Shown here in pieces: positions 20,557 to 29,599 of a stretch of 64,000 bases of DNA. The translations under genes and the position numbers were made by a program. This DNA comes from Campylobacter sp. MG1. Lineage in GTDB: Bacteria; Campylobacterota; Campylobacteria; Campylobacterales; Campylobacteraceae. The notes under the pieces were generated by a model. It was not told the DNA's origin, did no database searches, and saw nothing but the letters and a program-made list of their open reading frames with translations. The stretch is from the NCBI RefSeq assembly GCF_026616895.1, contig NZ_JANYME010000006.1:62001-126000 (forward strand). The letters are read 5' to 3'. Every line of letters begins with the position of its first letter. Position 1 is the stretch's first letter.

Positions 20557-21997
20557 ATCCGTTGAATTTAGTATTGTAATCAAGATAAACAACATGAGTT
20601 GCAAGATATTCATAAAGTCCATGCTTACCATCAGCACCACCTATGCCACTTTTTCTAAATCCTGCGTGAAAGCCTTGCATAGCTTCAAAATTCTCACGAT
20701 TTATATAAGTTTCGCCAAACTTAATCTCACGGCAAGCTCTCATAGCTGTGTTTAGATTTTCTGTATAAATACTACTTGTAAGCCCATATTCACAATCATT
20801 TGCCATATCAATTGCTTCATCTAAAGTATCAAAGCTAGTAACTGGTAAAATCGGCGCAAAGATTTCTTTTTGCATAATATCGCTTTTATGGTCTGCATTG
20901 CTAAGTAGTGTAGCTGGGTAGAAATATCCACTAGTATCAGTAATCTTACCACCAACTTCTAATTTTGCACCTTGCTCAAGTGCGCGTTTTAGCATTGCAT
21001 CAGCATTTTTAACACCCGCTTCATTTACAAGTGGTCCCATATCAAAATTACCTTTTGCAGTATTTCCGAATGTAATTTTGCTAAATTCATCAGCCATTTT
21101 GTTAATAAACTCATCATATCTTGATTTATGCACATATACGCGTTCTGCACAATTGCAAACTTGTCCGTTATTACAAATTCTACTTGCTTTAATTGCAGGA
21201 ATTACTAAATCCATATTTGCATCTTTGCATACGATTGCAGGTGCTTTTCCACCAAGCTCAAGATTTACTTTTATAACATTTTTTGCAGCTGCTTGCATAA
21301 CTCTAACTCCAGCTTCTACGCTACCTGTTACGCTTACCATTCCAATAAGTGGGTTTGAGCTTAGCTCATCTCCAACCTCACTTCCTTTTCCGCTAACAAG
21401 TGAGAAAACTCCTTTAGGAACTCCAGCTTCATGAGCTAATTTTGCAAATTCAAATGCGTTGTTTGGAGTTTCGCTACTTGGCTTAATTACTATTGTATTT
21501 CCTGTTACAAACGCAGGTGCAAGTTTTCTAACTATTAAGAAAAACGGGAAGTTCCAAGGTAAAATTCCTGTAGTAACACCAATTGCAGTTCTAAATAAAA
21601 AGATATTTTCATTTGCTCTATCGCTTTGAATGATTTCGCCTTCATAAGTTCTTGCAAATCCTGCCATATAATCTAAATAATCAGCCGTAAAATCAATCTC
21701 AACTTCAGCTAAACCTCTAACCTTGCCTTGCTCTTCTTGTAAAATATCAGCTAGTTTTACTCTATCTCTACGAATTAATTGTGCGATTTTTTTAAGGTAA
21801 TTTGCGCGTTCAATAGCTGGAAGTGCTTCCCAGTTTTTACCCGCTCTTTTTGCAGCTTCAAGCGCTCTTTTAGCATCATCTCTTGTGCCTAGTGGATACT
21901 CACTAACTTGCTCTTTTGTAGCAGGATTATAAACAGGTGCCATTTCTCTTTTTTCGGCAACAAACTCACCATCAATATACATTTGATAACTCTTCAT
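20555..21997 (-). CDS. aldA: Aldehyde dehydrogenase, AldA (lactaldehyde/glycolaldehyde) type
   Basis: NAD-dependent oxidation of an aldehyde to its acid. The 480-residue sequence matches E. coli AldA unusually well over its length: EALPAIERA, FTADYLDYMA, EGEIIQSDR, GVTTGILPWNFPFFL, and near the end ETYINRENFEAMQGFHAG. The catalytic residues are E247 (LELGGK) and C281 (NNGQVCNCAER). In E. coli AldA oxidises L-lactaldehyde from fucose/rhamnose and glycolaldehyde; in C. jejuni a related gene belongs to the fucose island. No sugar genes are nearby here, so the substrate is open. AAGGAG lies before the ATG. It stands alone between convergent and divergent neighbours. Confidence 0.93.
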   Translation of the reverse strand: MKSYQMYIDGEFVAEKREMAPVYNPATKEQVSEYPLGTRDDAKRALEAAKRAGKNWEALPAIERANYLKKIAQLIRRDRVKLADILQEEQGKVRGLAEVEIDFTADYLDYMAGFARTYEGEIIQSDRANENIFLFRTAIGVTTGILPWNFPFFLIVRKLAPAFVTGNTIVIKPSSETPNNAFEFAKLAHEAGVPKGVFSLVSGKGSEVGDELSSNPLIGMVSVTGSVEAGVRVMQAAAKNVIKVNLELGGKAPAIVCKDANMDLVIPAIKASRICNNGQVCNCAERVYVHKSRYDEFINKMADEFSKITFGNTAKGNFDMGPLVNEAGVKNADAMLKRALEQGAKLEVGGKITDTSGYFYPATLLSNADHKSDIMQKEIFAPILPVTSFDTLDEAIDMANDCEYGLTSSIYTENLNTAMRACREIKFGETYINRENFEAMQGFHAGFRKSGIGGADGKHGLYEYLATHVVYLDYNTKFNG

Positions 21998-22051
21998 AAC
22001 TTCTCCTTTAATTTAGTTTTAATTTGGTATTAAAATTTATCTTATTTTAGT

Positions 22052-22057
22052 GATAAT
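22052..22057 (+). promoter_or_regulatory. Putative -10 box of the 1350-residue protein gene
   Basis: GATAAT preceded by TTTTAGT in the aldA/22105 divergent spacer; a transcript would start about 40 bases before the ATG. A T/A-rich region lies upstream. Seen by eye only. Confidence 0.4.
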
Positions 22058-22104
22058 TTATTTAATTAATATACAATTAATAAATTTATTTGATAGGAGA
22101 AAGT

Positions 22105-25100
22105 ATGAAAAAAGTCATAGCAATGTCTATATGTACGATTAGCGTATTGTATGCTGTTCCTAATGATACAAAGGAGACAGCTTATGGACTATATTTTGGT
22201 AGCTTAGATCAAGCAACTTATAAGTCTGGACCTGGCGATAGGAGTAGAGTAGATGTTATACTTGGTTGTATGCATGCTAATGGTGGTAGTGAGCGTATGG
22301 CTGTTGATGATTGTGCTCAAATTACTCAAGTATATAAAGCTAAAACTGATAGAGGTATATTATATAAAAACAATGAAAAAATAGATAATTATACATTAAG
22401 AGATAATATATGGTGTATGGAAAGTTCTAATACAAAATTAGGTAGCGATGCTACACCTAACGTTAACGATTTTGTAAGCGATATAAATTCTACTACAGCT
22501 AGTAATATTTTGCGTATAACACAAGATGATGCTAGTGTAATAAAAAATAATCATAAAACTAGTGTTTATAAATATGAACAAGGATATTATCAAGAATCTT
22601 ATAAAAATATCTCTGTAGATACTACAGGTAGATTAAGAGTTGTTAGTAATGGTGATAAACCATTTAGTTTTTATTTAGCTAGAAATTTTGAAAATCGTTC
22701 TTTGGATGTTTATAATTTTGTTAAGGATTATGTTGGTATTCAAAGTGGTTTTATGACTATGGATTATAGTCGTAAAGATGAGGGAGCTTACAATGGTTTA
22801 TATAGCGTGAATTGGTCTCGTAATAGTGATGGTTCAGCTAAAGATAGACCATATACTGACGCTTGCAATTATTATGGGTATTATGAACGTGACTGGTCAA
22901 AAATTAATAAAAATAGTAAATTTGGTTGTAATTATTTTAAAAATTATTCTAGTTTAAATCAAATAGAAAGATATGTTAGATTTTATTATTCTTTAGCTAA
23001 TGATTATGGTTGCACTATACATGAAACAAATACCAATGATATTATGCAGGATAATCAAAGACCTAGAGGTTCAGGGGTAGAATTTTATGCTGTAACTAAT
23101 GATAAGAATAAGGAATTGATGTATAGAATTATGCCTTCTGGTGCATTGTTTAATCAATATAATAGTGATAGAAATAATAAATACAATAATAAAGGTGCTA
23201 CTTTAGATAAATTAATAAATGGAAGTAATAGTTGTAAGATGGCAGTAGAAGGTATAACTGTTAAAAATTTATTAACTTATTCTCCAGCTGAGTTTAATCA
23301 TGGTAATAGATGGGAATTTTTAAATCAAGAAACTTCTGGTATGTCAATATTTAATACAAGAAAATTTGGCTGGAGTAATACTATAGGAAAATGCTATTTT
23401 GCTAATATGCAATATTATGATAGAAGAGATAGTGAAAATGGTTTTACACCTTTTGAAGCTTTAACAGCGTTTGATTTTTTCTATGGAAATAACACTAAGA
23501 GATTTTTACAAAATTCATTAAATAATGCTGTTGCTACTTATTCTATTCATAGAGCTACTAAAGGTGGCATTTATACAAGTAATAAGGTTGGGGTAGAACA
23601 CGCCTTTACTTTAAATACTAGACCTACAAGTTTTCGTGGAAAAGATATAAGTGATACTAATACTAAAAATGGTGCTGTTAATGCTGATTATGAGTTGTAT
23701 TTTTATCCAGATGCAACAGGAGTTGTAAAGACTGCTATTTTCGGAGATACTAGAAATGTTACAAAAGTAAACGGTGTTTCTGGTTACGATCTTGTAACTA
23801 GTCTAGATTTTGGTGAAAACAATAATGTTCAGTTACAATTTACTTATCAAAATCATAAAAATAGCGCTACACTAATAGATGTTGATAGATTAAAAGAGAG
23901 TAAATTTAAATTTACGAAGGGTGAAATAACAATAGTAGAATTAAAAAAATCTAATGACGGTTATAGTAAGACTGATAAAAAATATACTAGATATTTTACA
24001 AATGATTCAAATAAAATAGCTGATTATATGGCTTTGAGGGTTGATAATGCGTTTTTAAATACTATAGATTATGATAATAAACCTGTTTTAGCGACTGTAC
24101 AATTAGAAGAAGCTGTATATGCTGATGACGATAGACCTTTTTATAGTGTAAATGGGGATACCATTGTAAACGCAAATGGTAGTATATTTGAAGTTGTTAT
24201 TGATTTAACAGGATTTAAAAAGGGTGATGGAACTGAATTTGGAACAGTTTATAATAAAAACAATCCAAATAGCAATGAAACCCCTGATATTAATAATCCA
24301 GATGTAGTTCTTGAAGATGGTAAAGCTTATACTAGGATAGTAGGAACTCCTGTATTTATCGGTATAAAAAATTTAAAATATACTAATACTAATAAAATAG
24401 ATAATGATGATATTATTATTTCATTTACAATAAATAAAGATGGTAATACAAACAGTGATATTCCATTTAGTTATAAAATAAATAAAGATACTAGTGTAAA
24501 TATTTTAGAAAACAGTCCATTGCAAGAAAAGAATGCTTATCCATATAGAAATGGTGTAATTGAATTAAGAGATGCTCCAGTTGGAAAATACGAAGTATGC
24601 TATAAAATTTATTCTAAAAAAGATATAGAAACAGCTAAACAAACCGCTAATTTTATCCCTAATATGGAAGATAAATGTACTAATACATTTAGTATAAGAC
24701 CTGCTTATATTGATTATAGAACAGATAAAAATTATGATGCTGGTGTGTTAAAACAAAATGGTGAATTTACTGCTGTGTTAAGAGATAATAAAGGTAATAA
24801 AATTATTAATACTCCTAATGAGTTCGGTTTAATTAAAGCTACATTAAATGTAAAAGATAGTAATACTAAAGACGATGATTCATTTGCTACTGGATACAAC
24901 TTTGATTTGAATAATGATGCTAATAAAACTATTGATGATAATAACATTGTAGATTTTGTAAAAAATGGTGATGCTTATGAGGTTGTAGTTGGTATGCAAT
25001 TTCCGTTTTCAACTGATACTAAGTTAAGGCTTACAGAAGGTAAATTTACATTAAATGATTCTAAAGATGATTTATGTAATAAAAGTGATTTAAATGGCAA

Positions 25101-26157
25101 GTCTAGTGATATTTTAGCTACAGCTAATAAAATAGGAAAAGATGGTAAAATTTATTGTGTAACGCCTAGTAATGGTGATTTGGCAATCAATTTTAAAAGT
25201 ACTGCTGATTATAAATTAAGTGATCCTGTTTTAAAATCAGAAACTCCTGTTAAGGTATTTTTTACAACAAATGCTAGTGATGGTCATAAATTAGCAATTC
25301 CTTTTGTATTAAATAATAATGGTAATTCTGATTTAAAATATGTATATAAAAAATTTAATAATCCTTATACTTTTAAATATGATTTGAATTTTGATAACAA
25401 AGATAAGCAAGCACTTGAAAGATATTTAATAAATGTAGGCTCTAGAGTTAATGGTTTTGATGGATTAAAAACATTGATAAAAATTGATAGTGTCGCTCAA
25501 GATAAGATAAAAATTACTAGCACTGTATCAGAAGATGAACTAAATAAGAAATTTGATACTAAATTAAAAGAATTTAATAACGATGTAAAATCTAATAATA
25601 TAGCTGATGTTATGAAAAGTTATGAAGCTAAAGATGGAGAAATTGTGGCGATTGTTGATTTAGCTTATTCTAAATATTATAAAACTAAAGCTAATGAAAC
25701 TATAGATTCAATTAGTTTATTAAATAAACCTATGGTTGGCGAGTTTAAATTATTAAAAGGTTCTACTGCTACATTAGAGGAATCAGGTAAAGAAATTGCT
25801 AAAAGTAGTTTAAAAGATGATTATTCATTTATTTTTACAGGAGCTACTTATAAGGATACTGTTGCTAAGAAAGGTGATACAACAAAAATTCTTGAAAATA
25901 AAGACTTAGAAGTTTATTATTTAGATGAAAATTCACAAAAACGTAAATTAACAAGTGCTGAATATACTAACTTTGCTAATATATCTACTGGTTTGGACAT
26001 TAATACGGATTATAATTCAGATGTTGTATCTGGTAGTGATATTGAAGTAAAACTAAATAAAGATATTGCAAAAAAAGAATATGTTAAAGAAGTTGTTAAT
26101 ATTAAAAATAGTGAAGATTTTCACGGTGGTAGTTTTACTATAGAATTCAAAAAATAA
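22105..26157 (+). CDS. Large secreted protein of unknown function (1350 residues)
   Basis: I do not recognise a family with confidence. ATG 22105 follows AGGAG and gives a signal peptide MKKVIAMSICTISVLYA with a likely cut before VPND. The first 480 residues or so are rich in Tyr, Asn and Cys (for example GCMHANGG, DACNYYGYYE, IGKCYFANMQYYDRRD). The rest is beta-rich, with many Asn/Asp/Lys turns, and looks like a series of immunoglobulin-like or jelly-roll domains. FSIRPAYIDY in the middle recalls an F-x-IRP motif of MshQ-type pilus-associated proteins; this is a weak hint. No C-terminal membrane anchor, autotransporter barrel or LPXTG-like end is visible. It is a single-gene unit between aldA and a terminator. 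Base composition matches the surroundings. Likely exported to periplasm or surface. Confidence 0.75.
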   Translation: MKKVIAMSICTISVLYAVPNDTKETAYGLYFGSLDQATYKSGPGDRSRVDVILGCMHANGGSERMAVDDCAQITQVYKAKTDRGILYKNNEKIDNYTLRDNIWCMESSNTKLGSDATPNVNDFVSDINSTTASNILRITQDDASVIKNNHKTSVYKYEQGYYQESYKNISVDTTGRLRVVSNGDKPFSFYLARNFENRSLDVYNFVKDYVGIQSGFMTMDYSRKDEGAYNGLYSVNWSRNSDGSAKDRPYTDACNYYGYYERDWSKINKNSKFGCNYFKNYSSLNQIERYVRFYYSLANDYGCTIHETNTNDIMQDNQRPRGSGVEFYAVTNDKNKELMYRIMPSGALFNQYNSDRNNKYNNKGATLDKLINGSNSCKMAVEGITVKNLLTYSPAEFNHGNRWEFLNQETSGMSIFNTRKFGWSNTIGKCYFANMQYYDRRDSENGFTPFEALTAFDFFYGNNTKRFLQNSLNNAVATYSIHRATKGGIYTSNKVGVEHAFTLNTRPTSFRGKDISDTNTKNGAVNADYELYFYPDATGVVKTAIFGDTRNVTKVNGVSGYDLVTSLDFGENNNVQLQFTYQNHKNSATLIDVDRLKESKFKFTKGEITIVELKKSNDGYSKTDKKYTRYFTNDSNKIADYMALRVDNAFLNTIDYDNKPVLATVQLEEAVYADDDRPFYSVNGDTIVNANGSIFEVVIDLTGFKKGDGTEFGTVYNKNNPNSNETPDINNPDVVLEDGKAYTRIVGTPVFIGIKNLKYTNTNKIDNDDIIISFTINKDGNTNSDIPFSYKINKDTSVNILENSPLQEKNAYPYRNGVIELRDAPVGKYEVCYKIYSKKDIETAKQTANFIPNMEDKCTNTFSIRPAYIDYRTDKNYDAGVLKQNGEFTAVLRDNKGNKIINTPNEFGLIKATLNVKDSNTKDDDSFATGYNFDLNNDANKTIDDNNIVDFVKNGDAYEVVVGMQFPFSTDTKLRLTEGKFTLNDSKDDLCNKSDLNGKSSDILATANKIGKDGKIYCVTPSNGDLAINFKSTADYKLSDPVLKSETPVKVFFTTNASDGHKLAIPFVLNNNGNSDLKYVYKKFNNPYTFKYDLNFDNKDKQALERYLINVGSRVNGFDGLKTLIKIDSVAQDKIKITSTVSEDELNKKFDTKLKEFNNDVKSNNIADVMKSYEAKDGEIVAIVDLAYSKYYKTKANETIDSISLLNKPMVGEFKLLKGSTATLEESGKEIAKSSLKDDYSFIFTGATYKDTVAKKGDTTKILENKDLEVYYLDENSQKRKLTSAEYTNFANISTGLDINTDYNSDVVSGSDIEVKLNKDIAKKEYVKEVVNIKNSEDFHGGSFTIEFKK

Positions 26158-26162
26158 TTTTT

Positions 26163-26190
26163 ATATCAGTGTAATTTTTTACACTGATAT
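26163..26190 (+). terminator. Stem-loop after the 1350-residue protein gene
   Basis: ATATCAGTGTAA pairs perfectly with TTACACTGATAT (12 bp, TTTT loop), five bases after the stop. The run behind it is ACTATCTTTT, so the T tract is imperfect, but position and stem support termination. Confidence 0.82.
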
Positions 26191-26595
26191 ACTATCTTTT
26201 AATTTATATAATTTAATTTGATTATTTTTTTGATAGATGGTGTTTGATTAGTTAGAATATTTTTGTAATTATAATTAAACAAATTTTATAAGTATTATAA
26301 TTGATACTTTTGTAAACAATAATTTTCTTATTTAAATATTTTTTTATAATATTGTTTTTATACAGCTTCAAAATAATTAAATTTATAATATATGTCATAG
26401 TGAATTTTTAATTTAGTTACATACGATGGGTAAATTGAAGTTAAATTTTTTATTTAGTTTTATGTTTTTTTAATCATATGTTAGCATCAACTTAAAAGGC
26501 TGTAATTAAATTGCTTATTATTTGTTATGTTTTGAAGTAATAATTTTTTAATTTAAATGTTTTTATAGTGAAATATAAATTTCACTATAATTATA
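26191..26595. other. AT-rich gene-free spacer
   Basis: About 400 bases with no reading frame longer than a few dozen codons and no RNA gene I can identify. At 26563-26590 TTATAGTGAAAT and ATTTCACTATAA form a perfect 12-bp stem with a 4-base loop, just after the stop of the minus-strand 109-residue gene. It has no T run on either side, so a terminator role is possible but unproven. Confidence 0.6.
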
Positions 26596-26925
26596 TTAAT
26601 CACCTTGATGATAATTTTTTTCTAATTCTAAGTCATGGTCATCGCTAGCGTTTTGTTTAGCCCATTCACACATCGCATCTCTTAGGAGTTGGTATTTTTT
26701 CTTTGATAACTCTTCTTTTTCGTTTAATGGTCTATCTTCTAAAAGCTTAATTTTAAAATATGTATCATCGCTTTTGGAATATTTTAAAAAGAATTCTACA
26801 TAATCAAAATAATCTTTTTTTGTTTCATAATTTACTCTTTCTTCTACATAAATTGTAGGTCCAAAACCTGCGTGATTGTGATTGTAAAATCCAAAACCTG
26901 CTGAATACTCTACTCTATAAGTCAT
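26596..26925 (-). CDS. Hypothetical protein, 109 residues, coupled to ABC-F gene
   Basis: Not recognised. Soluble, no signal peptide or membrane helix. The N-terminus is aromatic and glycine-rich (VEYSAGFGFYNHNHAGFGP), the C-terminal half is charged and helical, ending in an Asp/His-rich stretch. Its ATG overlaps the stop of the upstream ABC-F gene by 4 bases, so translation is coupled and a shared role is plausible but unknown. Confidence 0.75.
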   Translation of the reverse strand: MTYRVEYSAGFGFYNHNHAGFGPTIYVEERVNYETKKDYFDYVEFFLKYSKSDDTYFKIKLLEDRPLNEKEELSKKKYQLLRDAMCEWAKQNASDDHDLELEKNYHQGD

Positions 26926-28508
26926 ACTTTTACCTCATTTTTCTCTAAAAACTCTTCATAAGTTCCATGAAAATCAATTAAATTTCCATTTTCTAGTTGC
27001 CATATACGATTAGCAAAAGAATTAATCAATTCTCTATCGTGGCTAATACAAATAGCAACACCACCATACTCATACAATGCTTCGCCAAGAGAAATAATAG
27101 CTTCAAGGTCAAGGTGGTTATTTGGCTCGTCAAGTAAAATAAAGTTACCTTTTTCAAGCATTATCTTACTTAACATGAGCCTGTGTTTTTCACCACCACT
27201 TAAATCCTTTGCCATTTTTTCCTGATCGACTCCACTAAACAACATTCTACCCAAGCATTTACGAATTTCATCAATATCTTTATGTTTTTCGCTAATTAAA
27301 TAGTCATATAGTTTCAAATTTTCACAAATTTTACTTGATGTGTCTTGCGGAAAGTAACTAGGTTCAATTGTAGCACCCATTTTTACACACCCATTATCAG
27401 GTTGAAGCTCACCTATGATTATTTTTGCTAAAGTGCTTTTTCCGGCTCCACTTGCTCCAATTATTGCTATTTTATCGCCTTTATTTACTTTAAGATTTAA
27501 GTTTTTAAATAGTTGCTTATCATAAGCTTTACTTATATTGTTTAGTTCTAAAACTTCATTACCAATTTCTCTATTACATCTAAATAAAATTGATGGGTCA
27601 CGCCTACTTGAAATCTCTATTTCGCTTACATCAAGTTTTGCTAAGTTTTTTGCACGACTTGTTGCTTGTCTTGCTTTAGAAGCATTTGCGCTAAAACGAG
27701 CTATAAATTTTTCTAAAGCTTCTTTTTCTTTTAAATTCTTAGCAAGACTTGCTTCTTTTTGTCTTTTAATAAGTGTGCTTTGCATATACCAATCATCGTA
27801 ATTTCCTGCAAATTCACGAATTTGTTTGAAATCTACATCAAGCATTCTTGTGCAAATACTATTTAAGAAAAATCTATCGTGAGAAATTACAACCATTGTT
27901 CCATCGTGGCGTTTTAGTTCATTTTCTAGCCAATTAATAGCGTCTAAATCAAGGTTATTCGTAGGCTCATCTAAAAATAACACATCAGGTTTAGCAAATA
28001 ATACCTGTGCGATTAGAACTTTAAATTTATCACTTGTTTGAACATTTTTCATAAGTTCATCATAATTATGAAGATTTAAAGAGCTTAATATTTTTTCACA
28101 TCTAGTATCGTATTCATAATTTGGGTCTTCTTCTGCACAAATCATTTCAAGTTCGCTTAAGCGATTATTTATTTCATCGGTATAATCCGTGCAAGTTGCA
28201 TATATATTTTCTTTTTCTTTTACTGCATTATAAAGTCTTTTGTTTCCATATAAAACTGCATCTTTTAAACTAAATTCTTCATACGCAAATTGATTTTGCT
28301 CTAACACGCCGTATCTTACGCCATTTTCAAAACTAACTTCTCCGCTAGTTGCTTCAAGTTCTCCTGCTATAATTTTTAAAAATGTTGATTTTCCAGCCCC
28401 GTTTGCACCGATAAGTCCATATTTTTCGCCTCTTTTTAAGCTTAAATTTACATTTTCAAATAATAATCCCGTAGGGTATCTCATAGTAAGTGATTTGATT
28501 TCTACCAT
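26922..28508 (-). CDS. ybiT: ABC-F ATPase, YbiT-like
   Basis: Soluble protein of 528 residues with two ATP-binding cassettes and no membrane part, the ABC-F type that acts on ribosomes. Walker A motifs are GANGAGKST at 34-42 and GASGAGKST near residue 352; both Walker B motifs are present (LFLDEPTNN and ILLDEPNNH). Between the cassettes lies the helical linker with RFSANASKARQATSRAKNL, which matches E. coli YbiT closely. The first signature motif is degenerate (QTSDKFKVLIAQ), as in YbiT, while the second is LSGGEKHRL. Its function in translation is inferred from the family. Confidence 0.93.
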   Translation of the reverse strand: MVEIKSLTMRYPTGLLFENVNLSLKRGEKYGLIGANGAGKSTFLKIIAGELEATSGEVSFENGVRYGVLEQNQFAYEEFSLKDAVLYGNKRLYNAVKEKENIYATCTDYTDEINNRLSELEMICAEEDPNYEYDTRCEKILSSLNLHNYDELMKNVQTSDKFKVLIAQVLFAKPDVLFLDEPTNNLDLDAINWLENELKRHDGTMVVISHDRFFLNSICTRMLDVDFKQIREFAGNYDDWYMQSTLIKRQKEASLAKNLKEKEALEKFIARFSANASKARQATSRAKNLAKLDVSEIEISSRRDPSILFRCNREIGNEVLELNNISKAYDKQLFKNLNLKVNKGDKIAIIGASGAGKSTLAKIIIGELQPDNGCVKMGATIEPSYFPQDTSSKICENLKLYDYLISEKHKDIDEIRKCLGRMLFSGVDQEKMAKDLSGGEKHRLMLSKIMLEKGNFILLDEPNNHLDLEAIISLGEALYEYGGVAICISHDRELINSFANRIWQLENGNLIDFHGTYEEFLEKNEVKV

Positions 28509-28564
28509 TTTTTATCCTTTTTTTATATAATCTTAGTTTAATAATTTTAAAGGTTAATAATTTT

Positions 28565-29599
28565 ATGAATAATAACTCAATATTAAATAATCTTATACTT
28601 TCTTTACCAAGTGTAACACTTGTATTTGAAATTTTAGTAATTATTATTTCTATATATTTTAAAAAGTTTAATATATTGTTTATAACTTTATTATTGTTGA
28701 TTTCAAAAATTTTTTATTTGTTTTACAATATATATGAAACCAATATTTTTATAAGTATATTTATTCCATTTATATTTTGTTTGTTATTATCCTTAAAAAA
28801 GCAATATGATACTATAAAATCATTGATTTCTATCTTAACTATATTTATTTTATACATAATATTAGCTACTATTTTGATACATAATACAAATTTTATACTT
28901 GCAGTAAGTAATAATTTTTTAGAGCAAAGTTTATTTATAAGTGATTTATTTTTAGTTTTATTTATTATATTTTTTCTATATTTATGTTTTATAAGATTAT
29001 TTATTAAATTTGAAAATATTATTTTTATAATTTATTTTTTATCTATGTTTGAATTTGTTTTTTATACTTTATTTGAAAAATCATATACTACTTATTTTGA
29101 ATTTGCATCTTTATTTTTATTAATATTCTTTTGTATTGATGGGTATAAACTTATTTTTTATGATAGTTTAACAAAGTTATTAAATCGTAGAGCTTTTGAT
29201 AAAGCTATTATTACAAAAAATGATATTATTTGTTTGATAGGGGTTGATTGTTTTAAGAATATTAATGAAAAATATGGAATTGATGCTGGTGATTTTGTTT
29301 TAAAAAAATTAGCATCAGTACTAAAGGATAATTATAAGCAAATTTATAGATTTGGTGGAGATGAATTTATAATTATTTTTAATAATATTGAATTTAAAGA
29401 TTGTATATTAGAATTAGATAATATAAGAAAAGTTATTAGTAATTATGATTTTAGTTTTGGTAAAAATAAAATCAAATTAACTATAAGTGCTGGGCTTTCT
29501 CAAGTTTTTGATGATAAATTTAGTGCTTTGAAAAAGGCTAATGAGTATTTATATACAGCAAAATCTAATGGTAGAAATAGAGTAATATATGGAAAATAG
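28565..29599 (+). CDS. Membrane-bound diguanylate cyclase (GGDEF)
   Basis: Makes cyclic di-GMP from two GTP. The 344-residue protein has an N-terminal region (about 12-195) of several very hydrophobic helices, likely six or seven, with no known sensor domain. The C-terminal GGDEF domain follows: DSLTKLLNRRAFD, VDCFKNINEKYG, and RFGGDEF with GGDEF at 264-268. No RxxD inhibitory site precedes GGDEF, so product inhibition through that site is not expected. The end overlaps the next GGDEF gene by 11 bases, suggesting co-expression. Confidence 0.9.
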   Translation: MNNNSILNNLILSLPSVTLVFEILVIIISIYFKKFNILFITLLLLISKIFYLFYNIYETNIFISIFIPFIFCLLLSLKKQYDTIKSLISILTIFILYIILATILIHNTNFILAVSNNFLEQSLFISDLFLVLFIIFFLYLCFIRLFIKFENIIFIIYFLSMFEFVFYTLFEKSYTTYFEFASLFLLIFFCIDGYKLIFYDSLTKLLNRRAFDKAIITKNDIICLIGVDCFKNINEKYGIDAGDFVLKKLASVLKDNYKQIYRFGGDEFIIIFNNIEFKDCILELDNIRKVISNYDFSFGKNKIKLTISAGLSQVFDDKFSALKKANEYLYTAKSNGRNRVIYGK

